A stretch of DNA of 25,703 nucleotides from Colimorpha_A sp045591885 (GTDB lineage Bacteria > Bacillota > Clostridia > Oscillospirales > CAG-272): the NCBI GenBank assembly GCA_045591885.1, contig JAZNTT010000091.1, positions 1-25,703 on the forward strand, read 5' to 3'. Numbering within the stretch: position 1 is the stretch's first letter; each line of letters starts with the position of its first letter. Below, piece by piece: positions 7,543 to 15,146 of this stretch. The notes under the pieces are model-generated. The model was not told the DNA's origin. It did no database searches and worked only from the letters and a program-made list of their open reading frames with translations. The position numbers were made by a program, and so were the translations under genes.

Positions 7543-8051
7543 ATTGGATTCACCTTAATAAAAAGTCTGTTTCTTTCGGTATTTACGCCTCTTATCTCGA
7601 TACAGTAATCGAGCAGGATCGCGCCGCCTTTTTCGGTAACGGTATTTCCGACCTTTCTCGTGTTGACCGTAAATTCGACGGGCATATACGGCGTTTCGTA
7701 GCTGCATCTCTGGCGCTTATTTACAGGATCGAAGCAGAACGCTGCGCTTAGCTCTCCGCTTCTCGTCATGGTTACGGTCTCTTTATTTTTTATATCGAAA
7801 ATGAGTGTCGTAACGCAGTCAAGCCCGATGTCCTCGGGCTCATTATACGATATATACGCTTTGCCGTTTTCCTCGCGGTATTCGCCTCGAACAGTGTATT
7901 CGATCACCTCGTCGCATTCATCCTTCATCATCTCGTAAGGAAGACGCTCGCCGTTATCGGAACGGAAATATCCGTCCTTTAATGTCGCCGAATATTTATC
8001 GGCGAGGGTTAGGTCGGTCACGGTTGATTTTATCTTGATTTTAACGTCCAC
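7539..8051 (-). CDS. DUF1934 (YwiB-like) beta-barrel protein
   Basis: A 170-residue protein of the DUF1934 family, which has a lipocalin/calycin-like beta-barrel fold and no known activity. The pattern fits: an N-terminal MDVKIKIKSTV strand, a central IEYTVRGEYREENGKAYISYNEPED segment and a late SAAFCFDPVNKRQRCSYETPYMP segment. The start codon is GTG at 8049-8051, with a weak GGATC upstream. A good promoter lies just ahead (8089-8117), so this gene leads the seven-gene operon running to the GDPD gene. The four-base overlap with holA suggests coupled translation. A ligand-binding role would be a guess from the fold. Confidence 0.85.
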   Translation of the reverse strand: MDVKIKIKSTVTDLTLADKYSATLKDGYFRSDNGERLPYEMMKDECDEVIEYTVRGEYREENGKAYISYNEPEDIGLDCVTTLIFDIKNKETVTMTRSGELSAAFCFDPVNKRQRCSYETPYMPVEFTVNTRKVGNTVTEKGGAILLDYCIEIRGVNTERNRLFIKVNPI

Positions 8052-8088
8052 AGTTTGATCCGTTTCTTAATATACTTATACAGGGGAA

Positions 8089-8117
8089 AGTATAACATAT
8101 TCGCGTGCAGTTGTCAA
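8089..8117 (-). promoter_or_regulatory. Promoter of the DUF1934-holA-rnmV-gtrA-MFS-GDPD operon
   Basis: On the minus strand, TTGACA (8112-8117), a 17-base spacer and TATACT (8089-8094). It is back to back with the yerC promoter. Confidence 0.85.
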
Positions 8118-8191
8118 TAACGGCAAAAAGATATAAGATTCTTCATATCACATAATATACAAATAACCAACGATTTCCGTAAAATTTTATG

Positions 8192-8220
8192 TTGACAAAG
8201 TCAATTATGGGTGGTACAAT
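8192..8220 (+). promoter_or_regulatory. Promoter of yerC-methyltransferase
   Basis: TTGACA (8192-8197), a 17-base spacer and TACAAT (8215-8220). The predicted start near 8227 gives a leader of about 75 bases. Confidence 0.85.
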
Positions 8221-8231
8221 ATATAAAGATA

Positions 8232-8285
8232 AGCTTGTCCGAGGTCGTTATCGGGCAGCTAAACAAAAAATTCGCTTTCGCGAAT
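8232..8285 (+). promoter_or_regulatory. Two-hairpin leader of yerC
   Basis: The first hairpin pairs 8232-8242 with 8251-8260 (10 bp, one bulged T, one G-U). The second is ATTCGC/GCGAAT (8270-8275 with 8280-8285), ending just before the GGGAGG SD at 8291-8296. Neither has a U tract. A role in translation control is possible but unproven. Confidence 0.5.
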
Positions 8286-8301
8286 AAAACGGGAGGACAT
8301 T

Positions 8302-8595
8302 ATGTCTGATAAAACCAGAGATGAACAGACCGATTTTCTGTTCAAAGCTATTCTCAGCCTGAGCGACCTTGATGAGTGCTATGCGTTTTTTGAGGATCTT
8401 TGCACCGTTTCCGAGATCCGTGAAATGGCAAAGCGTCTTACCGCCGCCAGAATGCTGAACAAGAATTACATTTATTCCGAGATTGCGGAGAAAACCGGAC
8501 TCAGCACTGCAACGATCAGCCGTGTAAACCGTTGTCTTAAATACGGAAGCGACGGATACGCCGCTGTAATTCCGCGCATTGAAAAGCGCAGATGA
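8302..8595 (+). CDS. yerC: YerC/YecD-type TrpR-like DNA-binding protein
   Basis: A 97-residue helical protein of the TrpR/YerC superfamily, common in Firmicutes and annotated as a possible Trp-repressor-like regulator. The family core is clear: an LYxFFEDLCTVSEIREMAKRL-like helix pair in the middle, then a helix-turn-helix (YSEIAEKTGLSTATISRVNRCLKYG). It lacks evidence of Trp binding, and the YerC branch is thought to differ from true TrpR; targets are unknown. GGGAGG lies 5 bases before the ATG. Its TGA overlaps the methyltransferase ATG by 4 bases, so the pair is translationally coupled. There is no trp biosynthesis gene in the window, although trpS lies about 6.5 kb away. Confidence 0.88.
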   Translation: MSDKTRDEQTDFLFKAILSLSDLDECYAFFEDLCTVSEIREMAKRLTAARMLNKNYIYSEIAEKTGLSTATISRVNRCLKYGSDGYAAVIPRIEKRR

Positions 8596-9335
8596 GTTAT
8601 TCCGCTATCGCTGAGTGCTACGATGCACTCAATTCCCATATTGACTACGAGGCATTCGCATCCTTTCTGAATAGAGAAATAAGAGCCGGCGGTATTTCCG
8701 ACGGCTCTATTGTTCTTGACCTCGCCTGCGGTACGGGCAATATTACCCTGCCGCTTCTCACGCGCGGCTACGACATGATCGGCGTTGATCTTTCGGGTGA
8801 TATGCTCAATATTGCAAGAAACAAAAAGGACGGTGACAAGGTTCTTTGGCTTTGTCAGGATATGCGCTCCTTTGAGCTTTACGGAACGGTAGGGGCTGTT
8901 GTGTGCTGTCTTGACAGTATAAATTATCTTACCTCGCGAAACGGGTTAAGTAAGTGCTTCTCTCTCGTTCACAACTATCTTGACCCGAACGGTATATTCA
9001 TTTTTGACGTCAATACTCCGTACAAGTTCGAGCAGATTTACGGAAACAATCACTACATTCTTGAGGACAGCGGAATATACTGCGGTTGGCAGAACTATTT
9101 TGACAAAAAGTCGGGTCTTTGCGATTTTGAGCTTTCATTCTTCTACGAAAATGATGACGGAAGCTATACGCGTCTTGACGAAACGCAGACTGAAAGATGT
9201 TACTCGCTCAAAACCCTTTCAAATCTGCTTATTAAAAACGGATTTGAGATCACAAAAGTCATAGCTGATTTTGACGAAAATCCTGTAACCGATACCGACG
9301 AGCGCGCTTATTTTGTTTGCCGCGCAATAAAATGA
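8592..9335 (+). CDS. Class I SAM-dependent methyltransferase
   Basis: A 247-residue Rossmann-fold methyltransferase. Motif I is VLDLACGTGN at residues 41-50, followed by an acidic second strand GVDLSGDML. A later CLDSINYL and a post-motif FDVNTPYKF segment match a common clostridial group of small soluble methyltransferases. The substrate cannot be read from sequence. The start overlaps the yerC stop by 4 bases. No clear terminator separates it from the next gene, which has its own promoter. Confidence 0.87.
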   Translation: MSYSAIAECYDALNSHIDYEAFASFLNREIRAGGISDGSIVLDLACGTGNITLPLLTRGYDMIGVDLSGDMLNIARNKKDGDKVLWLCQDMRSFELYGTVGAVVCCLDSINYLTSRNGLSKCFSLVHNYLDPNGIFIFDVNTPYKFEQIYGNNHYILEDSGIYCGWQNYFDKKSGLCDFELSFFYENDDGSYTRLDETQTERCYSLKTLSNLLIKNGFEITKVIADFDENPVTDTDERAYFVCRAIK

Positions 9336-9345
9336 GATATTATTC

Positions 9346-9374
9346 TTGATTTGTTCATTTATCGGTGATATCAT
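9346..9374 (+). promoter_or_regulatory. Promoter of the 9402-10352 surface-protein gene
   Basis: TTGATT (9346-9351), a 17-base spacer and TATCAT (9369-9374) with an extended TGA. Confidence 0.7.
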
Positions 9375-9401
9375 ATATTTAGTTACTTTTAGGAGTTTAA
9401 G

Positions 9402-10352
9402 ATGAAAAGAATATTATCGCTCATTATAGCGCTTGTTACGGCTTTAACACTTTTTAGCGTTGCGATTCCCGCATCGGCAAAATCGGTTCACAAGAGTACA
9501 GTCAACCTTATAGGCATCAACCAGAATCAATCGGGTTCCGGATATAAATGGGACAACTACCACGATACTCTGACCCTCAACGGTATCAACATCAAGACTG
9601 CCGACGATTACGGCTTGAAGCTGCCTGACGGTGCTACCGTGGTTCTCAAGGGCGACAACTATATCGAAGCTAAAAAGGCAGCCATATTCATTGAGGCAAA
9701 GGTGGTTTTCAAAGGAAAAGGCACACTTACGCTCGTTTCCGAAAACGGGTTCTATTGCAGCTCGGCAGATAGCACCGATTCCCTTTCGATCCTCGGCGGT
9801 ACATATAAGATCACAAGCACGGGCATAGGTATCGTTTCCGATTTTCACCGTGTTTCCTTTTCAAACTGTAAGGTGACTGTTAAGACTTCCTCCGATGTTG
9901 CGATCAAGGCGCAGTCGATCACTACCGGTGCCAATACCGTCATAAAGGCAAATGCCTCCATATCGGGTAAAGACAAGATACTCATTGAATCTTCTTCAAT
10001 TACGGTAAACGCAAAAGGTCCCGCGCTCATTTCCGACAAACCCATCGTTTTCTCAAGGGTTACCGTTAAAGCGGGAGACAGCGCAAAAAAGCTTTCGGTT
10101 ATCGACCTGCAAAGCGCTTCCTACGATGGGCAGAAATCAGTTAGGATTATTTCCAAATATGACGGTCAGAAAAAGAGCCTGTTCTTCGGTGACGGAGTTC
10201 CGAGATACGTCGACGTTATAGTTATGATACTTGGTATCGGAGGAGTTGCTTGCGCGGTTATTCTTCCTGTTCTTTATAAGAAGAAAAAAGCAAAGGAAGC
10301 CATCGCAAAGCGAGATGCTGAGCAATCTCGGAAGAAATCAAACAAAAAGTAA
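9402..10352 (+). CDS. Secreted, membrane-anchored beta-helix-like protein
   Basis: A 316-residue exported protein. The first 26 residues form a signal peptide (basic start, LSLIIALVTALTLFSVA core, cleavage after ASA). The middle is a run of short beta-strand repeats such as GTLTLVSENGFYCSS, SLSILGGTYKITSTG and ALISDKPIVFSRVTV, like the carbohydrate-binding (DUF4353-type) repeats of clostridial surface proteins. A C-terminal helix (about 267-291) followed by KKKKAKE and a basic tail anchors it in the membrane without an LPXTG motif. AGGAG lies 6 bases before the ATG. Carbohydrate binding is inferred only from the repeat style. The next gene also encodes a C-terminally anchored exported protein. 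Confidence 0.8.
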   Translation: MKRILSLIIALVTALTLFSVAIPASAKSVHKSTVNLIGINQNQSGSGYKWDNYHDTLTLNGINIKTADDYGLKLPDGATVVLKGDNYIEAKKAAIFIEAKVVFKGKGTLTLVSENGFYCSSADSTDSLSILGGTYKITSTGIGIVSDFHRVSFSNCKVTVKTSSDVAIKAQSITTGANTVIKANASISGKDKILIESSSITVNAKGPALISDKPIVFSRVTVKAGDSAKKLSVIDLQSASYDGQKSVRIISKYDGQKKSLFFGDGVPRYVDVIVMILGIGGVACAVILPVLYKKKKAKEAIAKRDAEQSRKKSNKK

Positions 10353-10355
10353 CCT

Positions 10356-10379
10356 TTCCCCGCTTCGGCGGGGAATTTT
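10356..10379 (+). terminator. Intrinsic terminator
   Basis: TTCCCCGC (10356-10363) and GCGGGGAA (10368-10375) close around a TTCG loop, followed by TTTTA. It lies 3 bases after the surface-protein stop. Confidence 0.9.
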
Positions 10380-10413
10380 ACTTTAAAATTTACAAATTCC
10401 CACATATTGTTTA

Positions 10414-10442
10414 TTGACTTTTTCTTTACGGTATTATATCAT
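10414..10442 (+). promoter_or_regulatory. Promoter of the transglutaminase-domain gene
   Basis: TTGACT (10414-10419), a 17-base spacer and TATCAT (10437-10442). The -10 is identical to that of the preceding surface-protein gene. Confidence 0.7.
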
Positions 10443-10474
10443 TATATCAGACAACGATCTTTGAGAGAATGATT

Positions 10475-12013
10475 ATGAAGTTTTTAAGTAAAATTTCAAT
10501 ATTTCTGCTTTCCGCCGCCATTTTTATGTCGGCGCTTGTTGTCTTTGCGGGAAGTTCGGAGGAAATGACCCCCGAATGGCCGTATTTGAAGCTTACTATA
10601 AGCATTTCTGAAAAAAACAGAATTGAGGAAACAGACAAGAACGCATTGAACGCAAAAATATCAGATGCGGTCAGTGCGCCGTTCTTTGCATTAACGAGAG
10701 ATTATCCCGATCTTACAATGTGGATCAAAGGCTTTAATCTAAAAAGCACGTATTCGCACAATGAATTGCCAACAAAAGAAGTATTCACGTTAATGAGCGT
10801 CGAATATACCCTCAACGGAAATCCGAAATACGGTGATCCGAGCGGTATGCTGAAGCAGCTTCAAGATGTTGTTGACGGATTTACTCCGTCGGGAGACACG
10901 ATGTATGATAAGCTCGCGTCAATACACGACTATATCTGCAAGCGAAACACCTACATAAGAGAAAACGAGGGCGCGCCCTACTGTTATTCGGCTTACGGCT
11001 CGCTCGTTGACCGCAAGTCTGTTTGCGAGGGCTATGCAGAAGCCTTCAAGCTCCTTTGTGACAAGGTTGGCATCGACTGTGTTCTCGTGACGGGAATGTC
11101 GCTGCCCAATACCGACAACGATAATACGGAAGCACACATGTGGAATCTTGTCCGCATGGACGATGACGCTTGGTATGCCGTCGACGTCACATGGGATGAC
11201 GCGGGTGACGTTGAAGGTAATTACAACTACTTCCTTGTCGGCACCGATACTGTTGTCCGCGGCAGAAAATTCAACGAAAGCCACCTTGCAAGCTACGATT
11301 TCATAACGATCGGAGGAGATACCAAAACGATTCCGTCTCTTGAGTATCCGATGCTTTCAAGCTCCTCCTACGATAAGGACAACGGAAAGACCGAGTACGT
11401 ATACAGCACCAAGCGATACCACTATGATTTCCTTGACGATATTCAGAAGGAAATCTACGATAAGATGCTCGCGGCACTGCTCGATAATATACCGTCCGAT
11501 CCGAGCAAAACTCCGGGTATCGAGACAACCGACAGCGTGACGACCACGCCAGAGAATACTACCGAGTCCCCTCAAACCACGCCGACTGAAACGACTACAA
11601 AAGAAGAGACTACCAAGGCGGATACGACTACTCCCGAAGAAACAACAACTAAGAAGGTCACGACTGAACCGCCTGAAGATACCACAACAGATATCGTGAC
11701 CGTTCCAGTTGATACAACTCCGACCAGCACTACTAAGCCCCCCGTAACAAGCACTCAAAAGGAAACCGACCCACCCGTATCGAGCACTACCGTAAAACCC
11801 GATACCACGGTAACCGATACAGTCCATGATACTACGGAAAAGCCCGATGATACGGGAAGAGTAAGTACTTCGGATAAAAATAACGATCCGCACGAACGTG
11901 AAATGCAAAAGCTCTACGAGACCGTAACTACAGTTGTTATAGTAAGTGCTATCACCTGCCTTTCTATAATACTTGGATACTGCATAATCAGATACGCAAA
12001 GAAGAACAAATAA
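10475..12013 (+). CDS. Cell-surface transglutaminase-domain protein
   Basis: A 512-residue exported protein. The signal peptide is hydrophobic through SALVVFAGS. A transglutaminase-like (papain-fold) domain holds the full triad: Cys in SVCEGYAEAF, His in EAHMWN and Asp in AVDVTWDD (near residues 184, 221 and 237). Such domains act as protein cross-linkers, peptidases or amidases, and the reaction here is unknown. A Thr/Pro-rich linker of about 110 residues (TTPTETTTKEETT style) spans the wall. A C-terminal helix (VVIVSAITCLSIILGYCII) plus RYAKKNK anchors it, and no sortase motif is present. I chose the second of two in-frame ATGs, because GAGAG lies 7 bases before it but only 1 base before the first (10469). 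Confidence 0.88.
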   Translation: MKFLSKISIFLLSAAIFMSALVVFAGSSEEMTPEWPYLKLTISISEKNRIEETDKNALNAKISDAVSAPFFALTRDYPDLTMWIKGFNLKSTYSHNELPTKEVFTLMSVEYTLNGNPKYGDPSGMLKQLQDVVDGFTPSGDTMYDKLASIHDYICKRNTYIRENEGAPYCYSAYGSLVDRKSVCEGYAEAFKLLCDKVGIDCVLVTGMSLPNTDNDNTEAHMWNLVRMDDDAWYAVDVTWDDAGDVEGNYNYFLVGTDTVVRGRKFNESHLASYDFITIGGDTKTIPSLEYPMLSSSSYDKDNGKTEYVYSTKRYHYDFLDDIQKEIYDKMLAALLDNIPSDPSKTPGIETTDSVTTTPENTTESPQTTPTETTTKEETTKADTTTPEETTTKKVTTEPPEDTTTDIVTVPVDTTPTSTTKPPVTSTQKETDPPVSSTTVKPDTTVTDTVHDTTEKPDDTGRVSTSDKNNDPHEREMQKLYETVTTVVIVSAITCLSIILGYCIIRYAKKNK

Positions 12014-12022
12014 CAATAATAA

Positions 12023-12050
12023 AAAACGCTGAAGATTTCTTCAGCGTTTT
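12023..12050. terminator. Bidirectional terminator
   Basis: AAAACGCTGAAG and CTTCAGCGTTTT form a 12-bp stem around an ATTT loop. It ends the transglutaminase gene on the plus strand and the mscL-glucokinase transcript on the minus strand. Confidence 0.9.
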
Positions 12051-12056
12051 CTGATT

Positions 12057-13007
12057 TTAGTGAGTTATTGCCGCGGCACCGATTATGCCTGCGTCGTTTC
12101 CAAGCTCTGCAACGCATATCTTGGTCTTAAGCTCGCAACCTGCAGTAAACTGATCTCTTTCGGCAATTTCGATAACGGGATCAAGAAGGTAATGACCCTC
12201 GTTTGCGATACCGCCACCAATACAGAGTACGTTTGGCTGGAATATGTTAATGATATTCGTAACACCGCAAGCGAGATAGCTTACGTACTTATCGACAACT
12301 TCCTTGCCTGCCTTATCGCCCTGCTTCATTGCAGTAAAGGGCGTACGAGCGCTTGCATTATTGATGTCACCTCCGACAAGCTCCCACATAAGAGTGTCTT
12401 TGGTCTCGGCAAGCTTTTCTCTTGTCATTCTCGCGATCGCGGTAGCGGAGGAATACGCTTCCCAGCAGCCTTTTCGACCGCATGTGCACTGCTCGCCGTC
12501 ATACTCGATTACCATGTGACCGATCTCGCCGCCTGCGTGGTTGAAGCCGCCGAAGATCTTACCGTTAATGATAATTCCGCTTCCGACACCTGTGCCGAGC
12601 GTTACCATTACGGCGGTTTCAGCACCCTTCGCCGCGCCGCCCATTGCTTCTCCGAGCGCCGCAGCGTTTGCATCGTTATCAACGTAAATATTCTCGATCG
12701 GGAGATACTTTTTAAGCACGTCTACGATCGGGTAATTATACATTCTGATATTGTTGGAAGAGATCACAACACCGTTTACCGGGTCGATCGAGCCTGGCGA
12801 GCCGATACCTGCATGAGCGATCTCGGAAACATCAATGTTGGCTTCACTGAGAAGCTTCATCGAAAGAGAAGCAATATCCTTTACGACTTCCTCAAGATCT
12901 CGCTCGGAAAGCGTCGGGGTGCTTCCCTTCTTAACTATCCTGTAATCTTCGTCAACTATTCCGATAGCGATGTTCGTACCGCCAAGGTCAACGCCAAGAT
13001 AATACAT
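12057..13007 (-). CDS. ROK-family glucokinase
   Basis: A 316-residue ROK kinase that phosphorylates glucose or a related sugar with ATP. The phosphate-binding DLGGTNIAIG lies at residues 7-16. The catalytic aspartate is in NDANAAALGE (111-120). A GTGVGSGII glycine-rich loop precedes the ROK zinc site: H164 in EIGHM with C174, C176 and C181 in CTCGRKGC. This is the pattern of Firmicutes glucokinases (GlcK-like), which makes glucose the best guess; N-acetylmannosamine or fructose kinase activity is less likely. It starts 17 bases after the mscL stop and has only a poor SD, so it is probably read from the mscL promoter. Confidence 0.9.
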   Translation of the reverse strand: MYYLGVDLGGTNIAIGIVDEDYRIVKKGSTPTLSERDLEEVVKDIASLSMKLLSEANIDVSEIAHAGIGSPGSIDPVNGVVISSNNIRMYNYPIVDVLKKYLPIENIYVDNDANAAALGEAMGGAAKGAETAVMVTLGTGVGSGIIINGKIFGGFNHAGGEIGHMVIEYDGEQCTCGRKGCWEAYSSATAIARMTREKLAETKDTLMWELVGGDINNASARTPFTAMKQGDKAGKEVVDKYVSYLACGVTNIINIFQPNVLCIGGGIANEGHYLLDPVIEIAERDQFTAGCELKTKICVAELGNDAGIIGAAAITH

Positions 13008-13024
13008 AATGCTGATTCATTAAA

Positions 13025-13546
13025 TTATTTATTCTTGAGAAGGTCGCGGATCTCGGCAAGAAGCTCTGACTGCTGAAGAACGCTTGCATCAAGGGCTGCC
13101 TGCTTAGCAGCAAGAGAATCTGCCGCTTCCTTAGCCTTAGCATCTGCTTCTGCCTTCTTAGCGGCTTCCTCAGCTGTCTTCTTTGCTTCGAGACGAGCTC
13201 TGGCGCGAGCGATGCTGTAAACAACCACGAAAATGCAAAGAGCGGTGATAAGGAAGTCGATTATCGTCTGAAGCCACGTTCCCCAAAGGATAGCGACCTC
13301 GGGGGTAGCAACGGTATCGGTAGCAAGACCTGTCGCTTCGTCGATAACGTAGGTCGCCTTGTGGATAACGGTCTTAAGCGAATCAAGACTTCCCTGCTTT
13401 ACGAAGATACCGACAAACGGGTTGATTATGTAGTTTACAAGACCCGTGACGATCTTACCGAACGAGCCGCCGATTACAACACCGACTGCCATATCAATTA
13501 CGTTACCCTTGGAAATAAACTTTTTGAATTCGCTGAAAAATTTCAT
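13025..13546 (-). CDS. mscL: Large-conductance mechanosensitive channel
   Basis: A 173-residue MscL that opens under membrane tension to release solutes during osmotic downshock. The N-terminal amphipathic helix and TM1 are diagnostic: FKKFISKGNVIDMAVGVVIGG, followed by SFGKIVTGLVNYIINPFVG. TM2 is FLITALCIFVVVYSIARARA. The periplasmic loop between them is of normal length. The cytoplasmic tail is longer than usual, with an Ala/Lys/Glu-rich stretch of about 40 residues (KKTAEEAAKKAEADAKAKEAA) before a typical end with ELLAEIRDLLKNK. GGAGG lies 8 bases before the ATG, and a good promoter is upstream. Confidence 0.95.
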   Translation of the reverse strand: MKFFSEFKKFISKGNVIDMAVGVVIGGSFGKIVTGLVNYIINPFVGIFVKQGSLDSLKTVIHKATYVIDEATGLATDTVATPEVAILWGTWLQTIIDFLITALCIFVVVYSIARARARLEAKKTAEEAAKKAEADAKAKEAADSLAAKQAALDASVLQQSELLAEIRDLLKNK

Positions 13547-13586
13547 TTGAATATCCTCCGAATTTAATTATTAAATTTATATTGAT

Positions 13587-13616
13587 ATTATATCTCAAAT
13601 ATTAATGCCTTGTCAA
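13587..13616 (-). promoter_or_regulatory. Promoter of mscL
   Basis: On the minus strand, TTGACA (13611-13616), an 18-base spacer and TATAAT (13587-13592). The leader of about 35 bases is AT-rich. Confidence 0.85.
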
Positions 13617-13636
13617 GGTAAAACGTCTTAAATCGT

Positions 13637-14323
13637 TCATTTTTGACCTTTTTCGAGTTCGAGAACATCGGTATGGAGAAATGCGTTTGCCGCGAGAGTG
13701 CTCGACATAGGGATAAACTTCTCGTATCCGCACTTTTTACAGAATATATGCACGCAATCTCCCTTAAATTCGAAGTCGCAATCAGGCTCGCCGTCCTCAC
13801 AGCCGCACTTTATATCTCCGTCCTCGCGGAGTTCTGCGAGCATAAAGCGTACGACGTCCTCGATCTGCGCGTAATCGAGGCGGTATTCCTCGTCAACATT
13901 ATCTTCACCGTCGACGGAATTTTTGCCCATCATGAAAGCTTCAAGATCGTCAAAGCCGGCTTCTTCAAGAAGCTCGACGAGATGAAGATCCGACTCCTTT
14001 GCGGCTTCTATAACCTTATCCTTTTCGCCTATAAAGCAGGTATCAAGACCCGAATAGGTGCAGTTGAGCGCGAGTATTTCGCGGTCAAAAAACGCGCCTG
14101 ATGTTAACAGATAGCTATGCGGATTCGGACAGAACAGGCACGGAACGGTTATACGAAGCTTATCGTCGCCCGTATAGGTTATTTTAAGCTCCGAGCCGCC
14201 GCAGTCGCATTTCAGCTTGATAAGGTCGCCCGAAAGCGTGAAGATTCCAACGATACCGAAAATAAACTTTCCACAGGTTGGGCAACGGTATGCTATTGTG
14301 GTTTCTTTTGAATTGAGTATCAT
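13637..14323 (-). CDS. Cys-rich, probable zinc-binding protein, unknown function
   Basis: A 228-residue soluble protein with several zinc-ribbon-like pairs: CPTC at 14-17, CDC at 39-41, CLFC at 62-65 and CKKC near residue 200, plus a CGCEDGEPDC stretch near 178-187. The first three pairs and the regular strands between them suggest a compact multi-ribbon domain. The middle is acidic (VDGEDNVDEEYRLDY) and helical. I recognise a general clostridial hypothetical-protein style but no named family. The ATG lies 2 bases after the stop of the membrane gene upstream, so the two are cotranscribed. No convincing terminator follows. Confidence 0.75.
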   Translation of the reverse strand: MILNSKETTIAYRCPTCGKFIFGIVGIFTLSGDLIKLKCDCGGSELKITYTGDDKLRITVPCLFCPNPHSYLLTSGAFFDREILALNCTYSGLDTCFIGEKDKVIEAAKESDLHLVELLEEAGFDDLEAFMMGKNSVDGEDNVDEEYRLDYAQIEDVVRFMLAELREDGDIKCGCEDGEPDCDFEFKGDCVHIFCKKCGYEKFIPMSSTLAANAFLHTDVLELEKGQK

Positions 14324-14325
14324 AT

Positions 14326-14976
14326 TTATCCCTCGTAGTTAAGTCCTGCCGTTGGTTTTTTACTTGAATTCGGCTTGAACACTTCTTTTGCGGCGTCCTT
14401 ATCGTAAACGATACATCTGCCTATCTCATGCTTTTCGCCGTATTCATAGTATATAATTACCTGCGCGCCGTCAACACCCTCAAGGTCAACGTTGTCAAAC
14501 GCGATTCTGTAATAGCGGTACATCATCGCTTTATCGGTAATGTAGCAGTATTTCGTGTAGCGGTCCTTTACCTCACCGTCGGCTTCCGTAACAAGCTCGA
14601 AAACGAATTTGCCGACGCCGCTTGCATAATCCTCATATTCACGGCTGAGCACGTTGTATCGAAGCATAAACTGAAGCTGACCGATCTCTTTCGTATGGTA
14701 TATTCTTCCGATATAGAAAAGGCGGCTTAATTCAGGGTCGTTAAATTCAGCAAGACGGCTGACCGTCAGCGTTCCGTTTTCCCTTTGCTCTATCGCCGCT
14801 TCGGTCCAGATATACTTCTTCATCTTACCTGTGCCGTCCTGGAGGCAGGCGCGCAAGGTAAGCCAGCCGAGCGAAACGATAAGTCCGACGGCAAGCGTTA
14901 CTTTTATTATAAGTCCGAGCGTTTTAAGCGACTTCGGCGTGACAGAATCCTCAACGGGATCAAAGGCTTTTTTCAT
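14326..14976 (-). CDS. Single-pass membrane protein, unknown function
   Basis: A 216-residue protein with a short cytoplasmic start, one hydrophobic helix at about residues 20-43 (LGLIIKVTLAVGLIVSLGWL) and a mostly beta outer domain with many Tyr residues. No lipobox or signal-peptidase site is evident, so a type II-like anchor is likely. I do not recognise the domain. It is the first gene of a two-gene unit, with a promoter at 15008-15036 and AAGGA ahead of the ATG. The Cys-rich gene follows after 2 bases, so the two products probably act in one process. Confidence 0.75.
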   Translation of the reverse strand: MKKAFDPVEDSVTPKSLKTLGLIIKVTLAVGLIVSLGWLTLRACLQDGTGKMKKYIWTEAAIEQRENGTLTVSRLAEFNDPELSRLFYIGRIYHTKEIGQLQFMLRYNVLSREYEDYASGVGKFVFELVTEADGEVKDRYTKYCYITDKAMMYRYYRIAFDNVDLEGVDGAQVIIYYEYGEKHEIGRCIVYDKDAAKEVFKPNSSKKPTAGLNYEG

Positions 14977-15007
14977 TTTACGTTCCTTCAGGTGAATTAT
15001 TTATATT

Positions 15008-15036
15008 ATTGTAGCACAAAAATCGCCTTCATTCAA
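15008..15036 (-). promoter_or_regulatory. Promoter of the 14976-13637 gene pair
   Basis: On the minus strand, TTGAAT (15031-15036), a 17-base spacer and TACAAT (15008-15013). Confidence 0.75.
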
Positions 15037-15086
15037 GATAAATATAAAGAAAAATCGGCTTTTTAAGATAAAAAAGCGTTTAGGAC

Positions 15087-15116
15087 TTGCAAAACGGTGC
15101 ATCTTTGTGTTAAAAT
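15087..15116 (+). promoter_or_regulatory. Promoter of trpS
   Basis: TTGCAA (15087-15092), an 18-base spacer and TAAAAT (15111-15116). The leader is only about 24 bases, too short for a T-box. Confidence 0.7.
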
Positions 15117-15146
15117 AGAGTATTCCTATGTAAAGGAGCCGTATTT

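Noticed and set aside
8052..8301. Small gene in the yerC-DUF1934 intergenic space
   Set aside because: No frame with an SD; the stretch is filled by two divergent promoters and the yerC leader hairpins.
12060..13076. Plus-strand open frame (338 codons) opposite the glucokinase
   Set aside because: Shadow of a well-conserved ROK gene; no SD and no recognisable domain.
15087..15146. T-box leader in front of trpS
   Set aside because: The predicted transcript leader is only about 24 bases, with no room for a stem I, specifier loop or antiterminator.
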